From NCBI GenBank assembly GCA_014529385.2, contig CM043960.1, forward strand, positions 77,835,910-77,899,909: a DNA stretch of 64,000 nt, given 5' to 3'. This DNA is from Adiantum capillus-veneris (taxonomy: Eukaryota > Streptophyta > Polypodiopsida > Polypodiales > Pteridaceae). Position numbers and translations under genes: made by a program. The notes under the pieces are model-generated. The model was given only the letters and a program-made list of their open reading frames with translations, did no database searches and was not told where the DNA came from. This document shows, in pieces, positions 10,817 to 22,636 of the stretch. How positions within the stretch are numbered: position 1 is the stretch's first letter; each line of letters starts with the position of its first letter.

Positions 10817-11107
10817 CTAGTCGTCATCTGTTAAAACTACGTCTTTAGGTAATTCCCATTGTCGAACATCTAGATCCAAAGTGTGGATGGGAATCGGTAT
10901 TTGTTGATCCTTGAGAGAAGCTTTATGCTTGAGTACCCAAAGTCTAGCCTCCTCTTGAGCTTCATCAATAACCTGTTGTTGCTTCATCTTCCTTTGTTTC
11001 GCTGCATGAATTCTCTCTAACAATTCATTGGTTAGTGACAAATTGTATTTCTTTAAACGACATCCACTAATCCAAATAGCCATTGGTTCACCATCTAGTG
11101 TGGACAA
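10817..11107 (-). CDS. Element 2: C-terminal extension after integrase
   Basis: A 96-residue frame starting with DGEPMAIWISGCRLKKY, the segment that usually ends gypsy integrases (a residue pattern around G-x-x-LKKY). A charged, probably helical stretch (KQRKMKQQQVIDEAQEEARL) follows. The frame then runs toward the protease-like segment at 10432-10816 after one stop. No known enzyme motif is present in the charged part. Confidence 0.55.
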   Translation of the reverse strand: MSTLDGEPMAIWISGCRLKKYNLSLTNELLERIHAAKQRKMKQQQVIDEAQEEARLWVLKHKASLKDQQIPIPIHTLDLDVRQWELPKDVVLTDDD

Positions 11108-11164
11108 TTTTACAGCTCCACTTAAAGATACATCTTCAATGATAAATGGTCTATTTCCATTTTT

Positions 11165-12161
11165 TTAAAACTTTGGAATGTGCTGCTTAAGGGAATAGAC
11201 TAAAACTAAGTCCCCTTTTTTGAAGATTTTTGTGATTAACTGGGAATCAAAAAACTGTTTTTGTTTCCGCTTTTGTGCATAGACATGAGCTACAACAGTT
11301 AGCCTTAACTCATCTAGCTTTTCCAAATCTTCAAGTCTTTCTGACAATTCATGTCCAGTCCACTCAAGATTCTGTGCTACCCTTAATGTCCGCAATAGAA
11401 ATTCTATTGGCAGTATGGCATCAAGACCATAAACAAGGTTAAAGGGTGTAGCATTTAGAGTTGTTTTGAATGAAACTCGATAAGCCCATAGAGCATCATG
11501 GAGATTCATTTCCCACTTTTTCCTTCCTGAACTAACCACTTTGGTCAGTACCGAGCTAAGAATTTTATTCGTATGCTCAGCTTGTCCGTTTTCTTGTGGG
11601 TGATAGGGAGCTGATTTGTTATGGATGACCATAAACTCATTAAGAAAATACTCTATTACCTCATTGAGGAAATAAGTTTCCTGATCACTGACAATCCCTA
11701 TTGGCAGTCCATATCTCATGAATACATACTCATATAAGAATGCAACAGTGGTTCTGGCACCATTCTTTTGAGTCGCTTTTAGCCTCAGCCCATTTGGTCA
11801 AATAGTCCGTAGCTACAATGATATATTGAGCTTGGGTTCTATAAGCAGGTGGATGTATCGGTCCAACAAAATCTATACCCCATTTTGCGAAGGCTCTGGC
11901 CCCCATCATTGGTCTTAAGGGCATGCTGTCTACTCAAGTTGGCATTTTTGCTCGTTGACAAGCATCACACCTTCGAACATATTCTTTGACATCTGCAAAA
12001 AGGGTTGGCCACCATATGCCTGCCATCAAGATTGCTCTTGCAGTGGTCTCACAAGAAAAGTGACCTCCAACTAATCCAGCATGTGCTTGTTCTATAATCG
12101 GAATATACTCGTTTTCATTTGCACAAAGATGTAAATGTGGATTTTTACCTCTCCAATACAA
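11165..12161 (-). pseudogene. Element 2: integrase (broken)
   Basis: Three frames together make a gypsy integrase. The 11934-12161 part has the zinc module (HAGLVGGHF then CDACQRAKMP). The 11730-11924 part has the first catalytic aspartate (WGIDFVGPI). The 11165-11719 part has the second and third catalytic positions (IVSDQETYF and PQENGQAEHTN) and the C-terminal domain. Frame changes separate the parts, so no full integrase can be made. This element is distinct in sequence from elements 1 and 3. Confidence 0.85.
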
Positions 12162-12991
12162 TTGGTTCCCAATAAGAGCATAGTCTCTTGCTTCAGTTTC
12201 AATTGCTCTTTAATAGCGTTTACTCATATGCTCAGGAAATATTCGGCTCGATAAGTAAGTAACCAAATAATTACTCCACTTTGGAACATGTGACATTTGA
12301 AACAATGTTACATGAGGAATGGGTGGTTGTTTTTGACATTGAGGGGAATCTTTTACAAAAGATCTAACATCTCTCCTCATAGTCGGCCAAAATACTCCAA
12401 GTCTTAAGATTCATTGCATAGTTTGGTCTTCCGCAAAGTGAATTCCTACTATGGTAACATGTGCTTGACTTAGGTATTGTTCTTTTTCTTCAGGGTTAAT
12501 GCATAAAAGAAATATCCCGTCTCGATTTCTTTTATATAGCCTTCTAGCTAGTAATTGATACATAGCCAATTGCTTGATTAAATCAATTGTGATAGGAAGT
12601 GGTATTTGTGAATCCACTTGAGCTATTGTCATCAATGACACAATGTTTTTTGAACATCTAGGTATCATTTCCACGAAGAACAAATAGGCATCTAGTAGAT
12701 CATCGTCTACCCCTTTAGGTGATTCTCTTGAAACAATCCTTGACATATGATCTTCTAATTGATAGTGCCTTTTTTTAAAACCACAATGAAATCAAATTCA
12801 AGAAGAATGATGGACCATCTCACTATTCTCCCTATGCTGCATGGCTTGTTGACCAAATATAACAAAGCTTGGTGGTCCACAAAGAATATAAACTTGTTGG
12901 CTAATAGGTAATGTCTATACTTTTTAACAGCATAGATCATTCCTATTCCTTCTCTTTTGGTGGTGGTGTAATTCTTTTCTGCCATGTTCAA
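12162..12991 (-). pseudogene. Element 2: RNase H and connection region
   Basis: The 12755-12991 frame has gypsy RNase H signatures (KNYTTTKREGIGMIYAVKKY and FFVDHQALLYL). The 12411-12746 frame is the connection to integrase. Both are separated by stops and shifts. RNase H would degrade template RNA during cDNA synthesis. The stretch to 12162 continues the integrase N-terminus (YALIGNQLYWRGKNP). Confidence 0.75.
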
Positions 12992-13165
12992 TTCTCAGCT
13001 AGCATAAAAAATAGGAAAGTCAATTTTCCCATCTCCTGGTTGGTGGGCTAGTATACAACCAATAGCAAAGTTTGAAGCATCTACATGTACGTAGAATACC
13101 TTATCCCAATCTGGTGCTTTCAATATTGGAACTGAGGTGAGAGCTTGCTTAAGCTTCATGAAGGA

Positions 13166-14084
13166 TTATTCACATGTCTCGGTCCATTCAAAGTGCGTAA
13201 TCAAGCTATACATGGGTTTTGCAATTATAGCGTACATGTAGATGAACCATCGGTAATATCCACAATGTCCCATGAAGGCTTGTAGCCCCTTGACTGTTGT
13301 TGGTCTAGGCAAATTAGCAATGACATGAATCTTCTCAATATTGGTAGCTATGTCATTTTTAGACACGATATGTCCAAGAATTTTCCTTTGTCTTCCCATG
13401 AATGTGCACTTTTCAGGGTTTAAGCAAATCCTATAAAGTCTACATTTCTCTTTTGAGGTGTTCAAAATGATCAGCCCGGATTGACGAATGTACGCATAGA
13501 TCATTCATGTATACTTCTAAGAATTTCTGAAGATACTCTTTGAAAGCATGGCTCACCAATCTCTGAAATGTGGCTGGAGCATTAGTTAACCCAAATGGCA
13601 TAACCCGATAGGCAAATATACCCCATTCTGTTGCAAAAGCAATTTTATGTTGATCTTTTGGGTGAACCAAAATTTGATTGTATCCCAAAAAGCCATCTAA
13701 GAAGCTGTAAGCTTCTTTTCCTGCCACTAGTTCTAAAACATGCTCAGTTATCGAAAGAGGAAATTTGTCTCTAATGGTAGTTGCATTCACTTTTTTGAGA
13801 TTAACACACACTCGTAATTTCCCATTCTTCTTAGGTACTACCAAAATTGGAGACACCCAATCTGTGTGTTCAATTTTGTAAATGAATTCAGCTTCCTTTA
13901 GTTTTTCAATCTCTTCTTTGATCTTCCTGGAAAATGTTTTGTTATAAGTGTATGGTCTCTGTCTACTTGGTTTTGCATCATCTCTCATGGGTATAGTATG
14001 TTGACAGATTATTGGATCGGCACCCTTGAGATCCTTGTAAGACCAAGCGAAGATATCCCGGTATTCCTTTAACAAGCTCAACAA
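13166..14084 (-). pseudogene. Element 2: reverse transcriptase with mutated active site
   Basis: Two overlapping frames contain the gypsy polymerase order: WVSPILVVPKKNGKLRVCV, then YSFLDGFLGYNQI, then YRVMPFGLTNAPATFQRLV, then LGHIVSKNDIATNIEK. The catalytic loop reads VYMNDLC where YMDD is expected, so one catalytic aspartate is replaced by asparagine. A frameshift lies at about 13450-13500. Both changes would abolish polymerase activity. Confidence 0.85.
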
Positions 14085-14399
14085 AATATTTTCTTCTTCT
14101 TCTGTTAGGTCATTTGCAATGTAAGCAGGTCTAGGCTCTTCTCATGGTTCAGCCAAGTCTACCCTTTTAGCATTTTCAGGCCCTTAGTAAGATTTGCCTT
14201 GTTTTCGTAGTTCCCTAACAGGTTGTTCAATTATGATTTCCGATCTTGGAGAGTATACTTTTTGTAATGGGATGGAACATGCATTACATCCTTACTATCC
14301 TCTTCCGTGGTTTCCATTTCGGTTGTGTATATCTCCTTTAGAGCTTTTTTCAACTCTTGATATTTCTTTTTCCGCTTGACTCAGGTCATGAGTGGTTTT
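14085..14399 (-). other. Element 2: protease to polymerase linker
   Basis: The minus strand here reads acidic linker sequence ahead of the polymerase (PAYIANDLTEEEEEN then LLSLLKEYRDIFAWSY). It is interrupted by stops, with no separate gene. Confidence 0.5.
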
Positions 14400-15744
14400 T
14401 TATCCTGAGATTTTCTTTTTATTACCCTTCCTTGCTTTTCCTGATGTCTGAGACATTTCTGAGTTTCTGTTTGAAGGATATCTGCAAGTTATTTCCTTGA
14501 CAGAATCATTATCATCTATTTGCATCAGGAATTGTGTTTTACTGGAGACTGATGGCATCGGTCGTGTTTTCACAATATTGGTGTCTCTCTTTCGTCTATA
14601 CCATTTTTGTCTTCTTGATTTCTTGTTTGGAAAGTCAAAAAACTTTTCCTCCCCTCCCTTTAAGAGTAACTGAGCTCTCGTATGCACTTTTTCTGATCTC
14701 GAATCTTTTGAGGTAGCTGAGTGTTCATCGAACTCATCAATTGCATCGTAATAGAGGTCAGAAAAGACTTGTTGAGATTTCATCAAGTCCTTGGGTTCCT
14801 CATCTTTGTTTTCAATGTTGAGGACTGACATCATTTGGATGGGAATTATGTCATAGCCATCTTCATTGTAAAATCGAGTAGGCATAGACGTATTCACACA
14901 TACATCCATTGTCGCTAAAATTTGACTCCACTCGAATGGTTCGAATGAATGCTCTGGAAAGGGCTCAGGTATGTAGGCTTTGTCTGTACAGACCCTTTCT
15001 AGGATACATGCCTCTCGTCTTAAGCTTCCATTTTTTGAAGCTCCGCACATCCAAATAGGAGTGTCTTTGTTTAACCAGGATGGGAGTTTAGTTTTAGCCA
15101 AAGAGACTAAATCAAACTCTTGGATGGGTGTTTTCAAGACATCTCTATAAGTGTGATATTTTAGATTGACTCTTGTTATAGATCCCACCTGCTTGAAGTA
15201 CAGAAGGTTGTTTCCCCAATCTTGGATAAGCTGTACCTGTTGCATCACAGGTCTTCCCAATATTATTTCATAGTTGAGTTTTCCCAAATTCTACTATGGA
15301 AAAAGTGTGTTGATATTCAATTCCATAGGAGTTGACTATCACTTTTTCAAGTAGCCCTAGTGGTCTCTCAATGTGTCTGTCAGCCAACTGAAATTTCATT
15401 CGCGTTTGTCTAATGGCTGGCTGTCCCCAGGATTCCCATACTGCTTTAGTGGATATGGCTATGCCAGCTCCGCTATCCAGTATTTCCATGGTTTCAATGT
15501 CATTATATTTCACTGGGAGGGTAGTGTTTCCTTCTTCCCCCTCATAATATTCTCCGACCTTGTTCATAGGAACTGATCGAATCTCTTTGTTTTCTATTTT
15601 ATTTTTCAATTTTCCCAAATTCTTAGAGATTAACCCTGTTATCCCCACCTTCTCTAGGGTTTTCTGTAAATCATTCCATAAGTATGGCCTGAGTTTCAAC
15701 AGTTCTCCCAAATTAGTAAGAGTGCATTGGATGGGTGTAGACAT
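14400..15744 (-). pseudogene. Element 2: aspartic protease and downstream region
   Basis: The 15268-15744 frame carries the protease active site EILDSGAGIAIS. After a shift, the 14400-15287 frame carries the closing strand (EIILGRPVMQQ) and then ~250 residues of acidic linker before the polymerase. This is the usual gypsy position for the protease, between Gag and polymerase. One frameshift at about 15270-15290 breaks it. Confidence 0.8.
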
Positions 15745-16057
15745 GATTCAATGAATGTTGTTTACTTCTAGGGTCTGTTTGGCTCTTTTTACTTAAGTGG
15801 TCTTGCACATGATGGATTCATCTTCGTTATCTCCCAAGTAAGAAGGTAATGTTTTTAATGTCAATTATTTAGATATTCTTGAAGCTTCCAATCCGCAATA
15901 CCCATACAAGGATTGTAAATCCATGTTCATATCAGATGGTAGGTTATCCAACCAGACTTCCTCTATAGGAGCTGACTTTAAAGTTAGGTTCCCATCATTG
16001 ATCTCTCTCACCTTTTCCCATAAGTGTCCTGGCCGGTCTTCCTCTACGAAGGGAATG

Positions 16058-17047
16058 TCATCTAAGGCATCTTCGTTGTCTGGCTTCCAGCTTTGCTGCT
16101 TCCATGTCTCGAGATGGATAGTTTTTCCATTTGTTTTTCATGTTTTGGCCTGCTTTAAGTCGTGCTTGGTAGGCTTCCAAGGCAGCATTAATAGGCTCAA
16201 AAATTTTATCAACCAGAATGGATCCTCCAGATTTCACGATTGTTTCCTTGAACTCACTGCCAGTTTCTTTCAACTTGTCCAGGGCTAGCATTTTTGCTTT
16301 CTCTTTGTTTTCACCCCGTTGTTTTTGTTTTCTCATCTCATATATTTTGCTTCTGCTCCTTTTGATTCTTTGAGAAGATACTTTCGTGTTCTCTGAATCA
16401 TCAGAGGAGTTGTGTTTTTTTTTCTTTGCCTGGGCTCTAGTGATTACCTTCATTGGAACAATCGGTTCGCTCTCTGAGCTACTAGGAGTCACTTGGACTA
16501 CGTCTACAACAGTTTTTCTCTTGTTCAAAGGATTCTTAGGAAAATCTTCTGAAAAGTGTCCTCCCTTTTTGCAACATTGTATGCAATAGGCTTCAATTAA
16601 TCTGAGGTTTTTGTCAGGCTCTGGACATTCGTTCTTCCAATGGTCATCAGCACCACAGTTATGACAATTTCCTGTTCTGTGCTTTATCATGGGTCTTCCC
16701 ATGAGAGGTCTGACACCTTGATTAGCTCCATAATACATTGGTGCAAGCTCTGGTGGAGCATAAGTCACGGTTTCTTCCATTGGTGGTGGATGTGGACTAT
16801 ACCAATCTCCTTCTACCATTATTGTAGATGGACTAGGCTCTACATAGGGTGTAACAGGCACTACTGCTTGTTCGTCTATGACTCCTTCCGATTGCATGTA
16901 CTTTACAGGCATTGCATTATGTCCTAGATACGGAGGTTGTTTTCCCAACATAGGTTGAGGTCTTTCCATACCCATTGGTGGTCTTTGAGCTTGGGCCATA
17001 TTAGGCTGATATCTGTACATGGGCTGTCCTTGGGGTCTCATGGGCAC
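16058..17047 (-). CDS. Element 2: Gag C-terminal part with zinc knuckle
   Basis: A 329-residue frame. It begins with a proline, methionine and glutamine-rich region, then has a good CX2CX4HX4C knuckle (CHNCGADDHWKNEC). A second, damaged knuckle follows (CIQCCKKGGHFSEDF, last cysteine lost). The rest is rich in lysine and glutamate. Nucleic-acid binding is the expected role. Two tandem knuckles are common in gypsy Gag. Confidence 0.78.
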   Translation of the reverse strand: MPMRPQGQPMYRYQPNMAQAQRPPMGMERPQPMLGKQPPYLGHNAMPVKYMQSEGVIDEQAVVPVTPYVEPSPSTIMVEGDWYSPHPPPMEETVTYAPPELAPMYYGANQGVRPLMGRPMIKHRTGNCHNCGADDHWKNECPEPDKNLRLIEAYCIQCCKKGGHFSEDFPKNPLNKRKTVVDVVQVTPSSSESEPIVPMKVITRAQAKKKKHNSSDDSENTKVSSQRIKRSRSKIYEMRKQKQRGENKEKAKMLALDKLKETGSEFKETIVKSGGSILVDKIFEPINAALEAYQARLKAGQNMKNKWKNYPSRDMEAAKLEARQRRCLR

Positions 17048-17141
17048 ATACTGAACATTCCCATCATACTTTGGTCTGAAGTAGCACTCGTGGGTTTCAT
17101 GGTTGGTACATTTACCCTCGATTGCACACTATTTTTGTGGC

Positions 17142-18754
17142 CTAATTGGTTGTCCCTGTGGAGGTATGCCTTGTCCTGGTCCTCTCATAGGCGCTTTTTG
17201 CATATAGTTCATCATGTCGTTCATCCTTTTTAGCATATCTTCTATGGTGAGAGTGGTGATGCAGCAGTCGTTCCCACTTGTGCTGGTTTTGTGGATGCTG
17301 TCTTCTTGCTTTGGTTATCCTTAGGGACATCCTCTTCATTGAAGATCTCATAATTGTCTCCTAGGTCAATAGCATCAGACACACACGCTTCTAGGGTTGT
17401 ATGCTTTTTACTATAGAGTATAGCATGAAGTTCTTTGTTTAGCAGTCCCTCCAGAAACAAGGATACAAGTCGTTCTTCTGCAGGTATCTCCATCTCTGGG
17501 CATCTGGCAATGTATTGTTTCTTTTGAGTTGCACAATCGCTAACAGACTCACCATGTTTCTATTTAAAGCTGTAGATTTGAGCTACCACATTATGTTTAA
17601 TCCCCGTTTCGGAACAAGCAGCTACAAATCCTTGAGCTAATGTGTTCAAGTCCATGATTGACCTTGGTTGAATGTTTTGGAACCATGTCAAAGCTTTTCC
17701 TTCTAATGTCATTCCAAACCCTTTTGAATTGAGTATGGAAATTGAATATACGCTCTGCTCTTAGCACTTGCTTAAAGCTTGCTAAGTGGTCATATGGATC
17801 CCCTGATCCACTGTATTTTCTGACCCATTTTTGAAAATCAGCTGGTCTGACACGTCTATTTGGTTCAACTCCAGGTCTTCTGAGAATTGGTCCTGTTCCG
17901 AGTCCTTCAAACCAATCTGTTGGAAATAGTGACTCATGTAGCCATGGACTAGCCTTAGTGTCACCCGGTTTTCTATGTGATGAGGTGGTTTCTGGTTTCT
18001 TCACATTACTCTCAGATGATCTCTCACGATGTTCATCTCTTAGAGTTGTTTTTATTCCTTGCCCCAAGATCCAATCCCTTATGGAAAACCCTTGGTATTT
18101 GGTTTGTTCTACCTCCTCAAGAGTCGTCATAGCGAAGTTGTTGTTATAACAATCCCTAAACAGGTAAGTTGGTAGATCTGTAGATCCCTTATCTTTGATC
18201 TTGAAGATATAGATGATCTTCATGGCAGTTAATTGTCCTGGTCTGGCATGAGAAGTCCACAAAAGATCTTTTATGTTTCTATCTTCCCAACAATAGACTC
18301 CGATCCTAGGATTATCCGTACTAAGCTGTTTCAAAGGCTTCAAATCTACTTGATCGTATCCTTTGAATTCTAAAGTTGGTAGTCCTTCTTTTGATGACAT
18401 ATCTGGGATTATGGTGTTTCTTTCTAATCCCCATTTGTCTACCACATCAGGATTTTTGACTTGTACATATTGAGTTCCATTTTGATCCATGTACATTTTT
18501 CCTTGTTTGTTTGCCCTAACCTCTTCTTCAAACTCAATACCATGGTCATCAATGCGAATAGCATACTCTTCGTTAGGATCCAAGTAAACCTGGGCTCCAT
18601 GACGGTTAGTCTTGTAAAAAGAGAGTATATGCTTATAGCGCATTGTCATTCCCGTTTCCGAGTGAGTCGAGTAAGAAGACATTGAGGAGGTTGAATCTGA
18701 AAAAGTGTCTGAGACTTCTTCAGGAATTGTGTGCAAGGAATTGCCTTGATTCAT
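17142..18754 (-). pseudogene. Element 2: Gag N-terminal and central part (broken)
   Basis: The 17597-18754 frame starts at an ATG with a long acidic and serine-rich N-terminus. It runs into a Gag core (GSGDPYDHLASFKQVLRAE). Frames at 17242-17493 (EERLVSLFLEGLLNKELHAILY) and 17142-17351 carry the rest of the Gag core and its tail. Shifts near 17500-17650 separate them. Together with 16058-17047 they make one Gag. Confidence 0.7.
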
Positions 18755-18952
18755 GCTTTCTTCGGTAGATACTAGGTTTTTTCGAGTATGCCCCGATTTC
18801 CTAGTACACGACCAGATCTAAGGTTCATATAGACTTATGAAGCCCTGGATAGAGTACTCACTTTTGGATTGACTTGTCGTCAATTTTCACTCGTTCCAAT
18901 TGCAACTTTCTATCAAGCCACTGATTCCTCATCTGCAACCTGATTCCTATAC
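18755..18952 (-). other. Element 2 leader remnant
   Basis: A short untranslated stretch upstream of element 2 Gag that ends where the truncated LTR of element 3 begins. No primer-binding site or LTR of element 2 is visible, so its 5' end appears lost at this junction. Confidence 0.4.
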
Positions 18953-19704
18953 AAAATTAAGTAGCATAAGTGATAGCCTTCTGAAATGTGTCCCCCTTTC
19001 CCCTTTTGTGAGAGCTTTAGGTTATTAATAAATGCAACTAAACTCTCATTGGACCCCTTTGCCTCCTCGCCAATAGGAATCAGGCAAGCCATTGGGCTGC
19101 TGAATGCTCATTGGTCCCCTTGGGAGATTGTCCAATAGTCTTCTAGAGAGATTAATTCCTACTGGTTCTTTTATTAAGTGTTTTTAAATTAATGAAAACT
19201 AGATTTACTCTAGCCTAATTCTCATTGGTCCACCTCCAAGGCCATCCAATAGGATTTGAGTACACCTTGTGGGCATCTGGGCTAGGGAGCTGACATGTGT
19301 CCCTCTTTCCCCTTGTGTACAAATGAAGCTTGTGAGTGTGTGTGGGTGTTTCTCTCTCATCCCCTACTTCTTGGGCTCGTGCCCTCCTATGTAGGGCTTG
19401 ACAAAGACTTTTTGGGACACACATAAAGCATCCAATTCCCCTAACGTTTGACCTTTGGACACAACCTTCGAATTTTGGAACTTTAGCATTTTGGAAGTCT
19501 TAATGGACTGAACCTTAGGGTCTTTTGAGCCCATTGTTGCACATAGCTCTTTTGTAGATGGACCCCCCTTTGGATCCCTATTGTAGCTGATCAGATAGCT
19601 TGACCAATATTCTAGGTTTTTCTCCGCTGGCACTTCCCCATATTAAATGATCAGTTTAACATGAGAAAATCATTTATCATAATTAGATATTGATTATTAT
19701 GACA
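18953..19704 (-). repeat. Truncated 3' LTR of chromovirus element 3
   Basis: This segment matches 26266-27031 closely in direct orientation and ends at the same point (TTATGACA). The full 5' LTR is 1593 bases long, so about 830 bases are missing from the outer side here, where element 2 sequence starts abruptly. Just inside it, the minus strand reads AAGATAGAGGTAA, a plausible polypurine tract preceding TGTCATA. Confidence 0.8.
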
Positions 19705-20057
19705 TTACCTCTATCTTGAAATTGTAGTCATCCTCGACTATGGGGTAGAGAAGATAAAGCATATTTATAAGTCCTTTTTGTAGCGGGTAGAGGATCCCTA
19801 TTTTACCCTACGACATCGTTCTAGAATGGATGACTAGTCCATTTGGCTCTTCAGAGCCTAAGTTGCCACAAGCATGTCTGCACATTAGTCCTATCAGTCT
19901 TCCATAGTAGAGTGACAAGCTCTACTTGGTGTTCGGGAGACGTCATCTCCGCAAACTTGATCTAAGCATGCCTACTACTTCATTTTTGTGCACAATAAAG
20001 AAAAAGAGAGTCTTATAAGACAAAAACTTTGTTCATTTTTAACATTTGTACATTTGC
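19705..20057 (-). other. Element 3: 3' untranslated region
   Basis: Sequence between the chromodomain end and the 3' LTR. No coding frame or RNA gene is seen. Confidence 0.5.
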
Positions 20058-20213
20058 TTACTCTACGAAAGCATTGTAAGCATTGACAAGGTTTAGGTTA
20101 TCCTTTAATTGTATGCCTTGAATCCATCTAGCATCTTCAAAAGGATAATTCTTAAACTTAATAAGATATCATCAGATAGTCTTACCGCCTCTTAGTACCT
20201 TGTCTTCATGTCA
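20058..20213 (-). pseudogene. Element 3: chromodomain (with stops)
   Basis: Read on the minus strand, the frame continues past the integrase end as HEDKVLRGGKTI, two stops, then YLIKFKNYPFEDARWIQG and onward to a stop at 20058-20060. The pattern Y-L-I-K-F-K-N-Y-x(5)-A-R-W is that of chromovirus chromodomains, which are thought to guide insertion through chromatin marks. Three stops within the region mean it cannot be made as part of the integrase now. Confidence 0.75.
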
Positions 20214-21232
20214 GAGAATGGACTCGGGCTGCAGCACCTCTTCTTGGTCCTGGATCTCTGGTGGGTCTTCAATAGTTGGTTCTCGAGGTGGCTCTCCTTT
20301 GTAAGGCTTTAGTAGGCTCACATGAAAAGCATTGTGTATGAGCCAATGACTGGGCAACTTGAGTTGATAGGCCATCTCATTGATTGGCCTAAGAATTTGG
20401 AAGGGACCATAGTACCTTTTTGCTAACTTAGCATAGTACTTTTGGTGTCCCGTAGGATTCTTGCCCATGGTGTGCCTTAATCGAGCCTTGGCAAATTTGA
20501 GTAAGACCCAATCATTTTCTTTAAAGGCTTGGGCTCTTTTGTGCTTGTTAGCAGCAGCCTTTTGCCTTTGCAGTGAGATAGAGATAGCATCCTTAATCTT
20601 TTGGAAAGATTCTTGTAGGTCTCGTCTATACTCATATGCAACGAAAATCTTCCCGTGTACCTTAAGTAGCAAGGGACCTTTTGATCTTCCCTCAATTACC
20701 ACAAAAGGTTCTTTTCCCGTGGAAGTATGTACAGTGTTATTGTAGGCATACTCCACTAAGGGTAAGTGCTTCTCCCATTGGGATCTTTGACATACTTCCG
20801 TTACATAGGCTTTTAGTAGATCGAGAATTTCTAGGTTAGCTATTTCACTTTGGCCATCTGTTGTAGGTGATAGGCCGAAGAGAAGTTAAGCCTTGTTCAT
20901 AAATTCTCAAAGAGACCTTTCTTGAAATTACTGGTCATTCTAGGATCTGTATCCGACACTATGGACATTGGCAAGCCATGGTACTTGAAGATTTGTGAAA
21001 TGAAGAGGGTTGCCATTTGATGGGCTTTGATAGTCTTTTTGACACGTATAAAATGAGCTTGTTTACGGGACCTGTCTACTATCCTCCATATTCCCGTATT
21101 CCCATGGATAGACTTATGCAATCCAAAGATAAAATCCATGGATATGCTCTCCCATGGTGAACTAGGGATTGGCAAAGGTTGAAGCAATCCAGGTTGCTTC
21201 CCTCTATCAAACTTTGTCTTTTGGCATACCAC
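20211..21232 (-). pseudogene. Element 3: integrase core and C-terminal domain
   Basis: The 20897-21232 frame has the zinc-module end (VCQKTKFDRGKQ) and the first two catalytic aspartates (SMDFIFGL and SIVSDTDPR). The 20757-20896 stretch, in another frame, has GQSEIANLE with the catalytic glutamate. The 20211-20756 frame has the GPY/F-type end (KRYYGPFQILRPINEMAYQL, then HVSLLKPYKG) and leads into the chromodomain. One shift near 20880 is the main break. Confidence 0.85.
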
Positions 21233-21250
21233 ATATTTAGAAACATACTC

Positions 21251-22109
21251 TTATATGTTCGCTTTCATGGTAGGCCAATAGAAATATGTTTCAATCCCCT
21301 TCAGGGTAGACTCAATCCCTCTATGTCCTGTATAAGGAGGAGCATGAGATTCATACATTACTTTCTCACGTAGTGAGCTAGTAATGCATAGTCTATTGCC
21401 ATAGAGAAGATAACCATCTTGTAAAGTAAATGGTTCCTCTTTCTTCCCTAGTGCAAGGGCTGAAATCACATATCTAAAATCTAAATCAATAGCATACTCA
21501 TCTATCATAGAAGATAGATCATTGTGAGTTGCTATGGAAACCGCATTCACTCTCGGCCGTCTTGAGAGTGCATCGGCTACTTGATTATTCTTGCCAGCAA
21601 TGTGAGCAATATTGCTTGCCACCAATGTGAGCAATATGAAAATGAAATTGCGAAAGGAAATTTTCCCACCTCATTTGTTTGTTGCAAAGCTTGGTCTGCG
21701 TCATGAAGTACTTAAGACTTTGATCATCCCTTCGCAGAATGAAAGGAGTCCCCAATAAATAGTGCTTCCATGAGTCTAAGGCATGTATAACTGCAAGGAT
21801 TTCCTTTTCATATATGCGTAGAGCTTGCTCAACAGGGTCGAGCCTTTGACTTTCATAGCCTATGGCGTGCCCTTCTTGAAGCAAAACAACTCCAAGGCAA
21901 TCACCACAAGCATCACATTGGACCTCAAATGGCTTTGAGAGATCCGGTAGTGCAAGCACAGGTTGAGAGATAAGCTTTTCTTTAAGCTTTTCAAAAGCAT
22001 TGTTCTCCTTGGCATACCATGTGTACCTAACATTTTTCTTTGCTAGGTCATGTAATGGTCCTGCTATTAGTGAGAACTTTTCTATGAAGTGTCTATAGTA
22101 TGCGCACAT
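21251..22109 (-). pseudogene. Element 3: RNase H and integrase N-terminus
   Basis: The 21585-22109 frame has gypsy RNase H motifs (FEVQCDACGDCLGVVLLQEG, then YEKEILAVIHALDSWKHYLL). The 21251-21634 frame holds the RNase H end (VADALSRRP) and the integrase zinc-module start (HAPPYTGHRGIEST). A duplicated word (NIAHIAGK and HIAHIGGK) marks a small insertion or duplication where the frames change. Confidence 0.8.
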
Positions 22110-22123
22110 ACCTATAAAGCTTC

Positions 22124-22636
22124 TTAATTCATAAAGATCCTTGGTTTAGGCCATCCTTTTATTACCTCTAACTTTGATGGATCCATTTGGATGCCATCTT
22201 CAGAGATAATGTGACCTAAATACTGAATCTCTTGTAAGAAAAGTTCACTTTTCTTTCGATTAACATTAAGTTTATTCTCTCTTAGAACCTGAAATATTAC
22301 CTGGAGGTGTTGCTTGTGTTTGTCTAATGAATTAGAGTAGATGATAATATCATCAAAGAACACTCTAGTAAAGGTACGGTGAGGCCTAAATAGCTTCTCC
22401 ATCAAGCGGTTGAATGTGGCTGGTGCATTGGTCAAGCCAAAAGGCATGACAATGTATTCGTAAATACCAAACGTACTGCGCAATGCGGTCTTTACAATGT
22501 CTTGATCAACTATCCTTATTTGATGATAGCCACTTTTTAGGTCAATCCTACTGAAGTAGGTGGACCCTTGTAGCTTATCAAATAGGTATTCTACCCGTGG
22601 AACGGGAAACCTATTTTTGATAGTGATCCTGTTCAT
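22124..22636 (-). CDS. Element 3: reverse transcriptase core
   Basis: A 170-residue frame with YFSRIDLKSGYHQIRI, then YIVMPFGLTNAPATFNRLM, then the catalytic VFFDDIIIYS, then LGHIISEDGIQMDPSK. The catalytic aspartates are present. The preceding part of the domain (RPISSPFCSPVLLVQKKDDT, then RMCVDYRA) is at the end of the 22633-23892 frame, separated by a small shift at about 22635. Confidence 0.88.
   Translation of the reverse strand: MNRITIKNRFPVPRVEYLFDKLQGSTYFSRIDLKSGYHQIRIVDQDIVKTALRSTFGIYEYIVMPFGLTNAPATFNRLMEKLFRPHRTFTRVFFDDIIIYSNSLDKHKQHLQVIFQVLRENKLNVNRKKSELFLQEIQYLGHIISEDGIQMDPSKLEVIKGWPKPRIFMN

Noticed and set aside
10300-18952. LTRs for gypsy element 2
   Set aside because: No direct repeat pair flanking its gag-pol frames could be found; both ends seem replaced by neighbouring elements.
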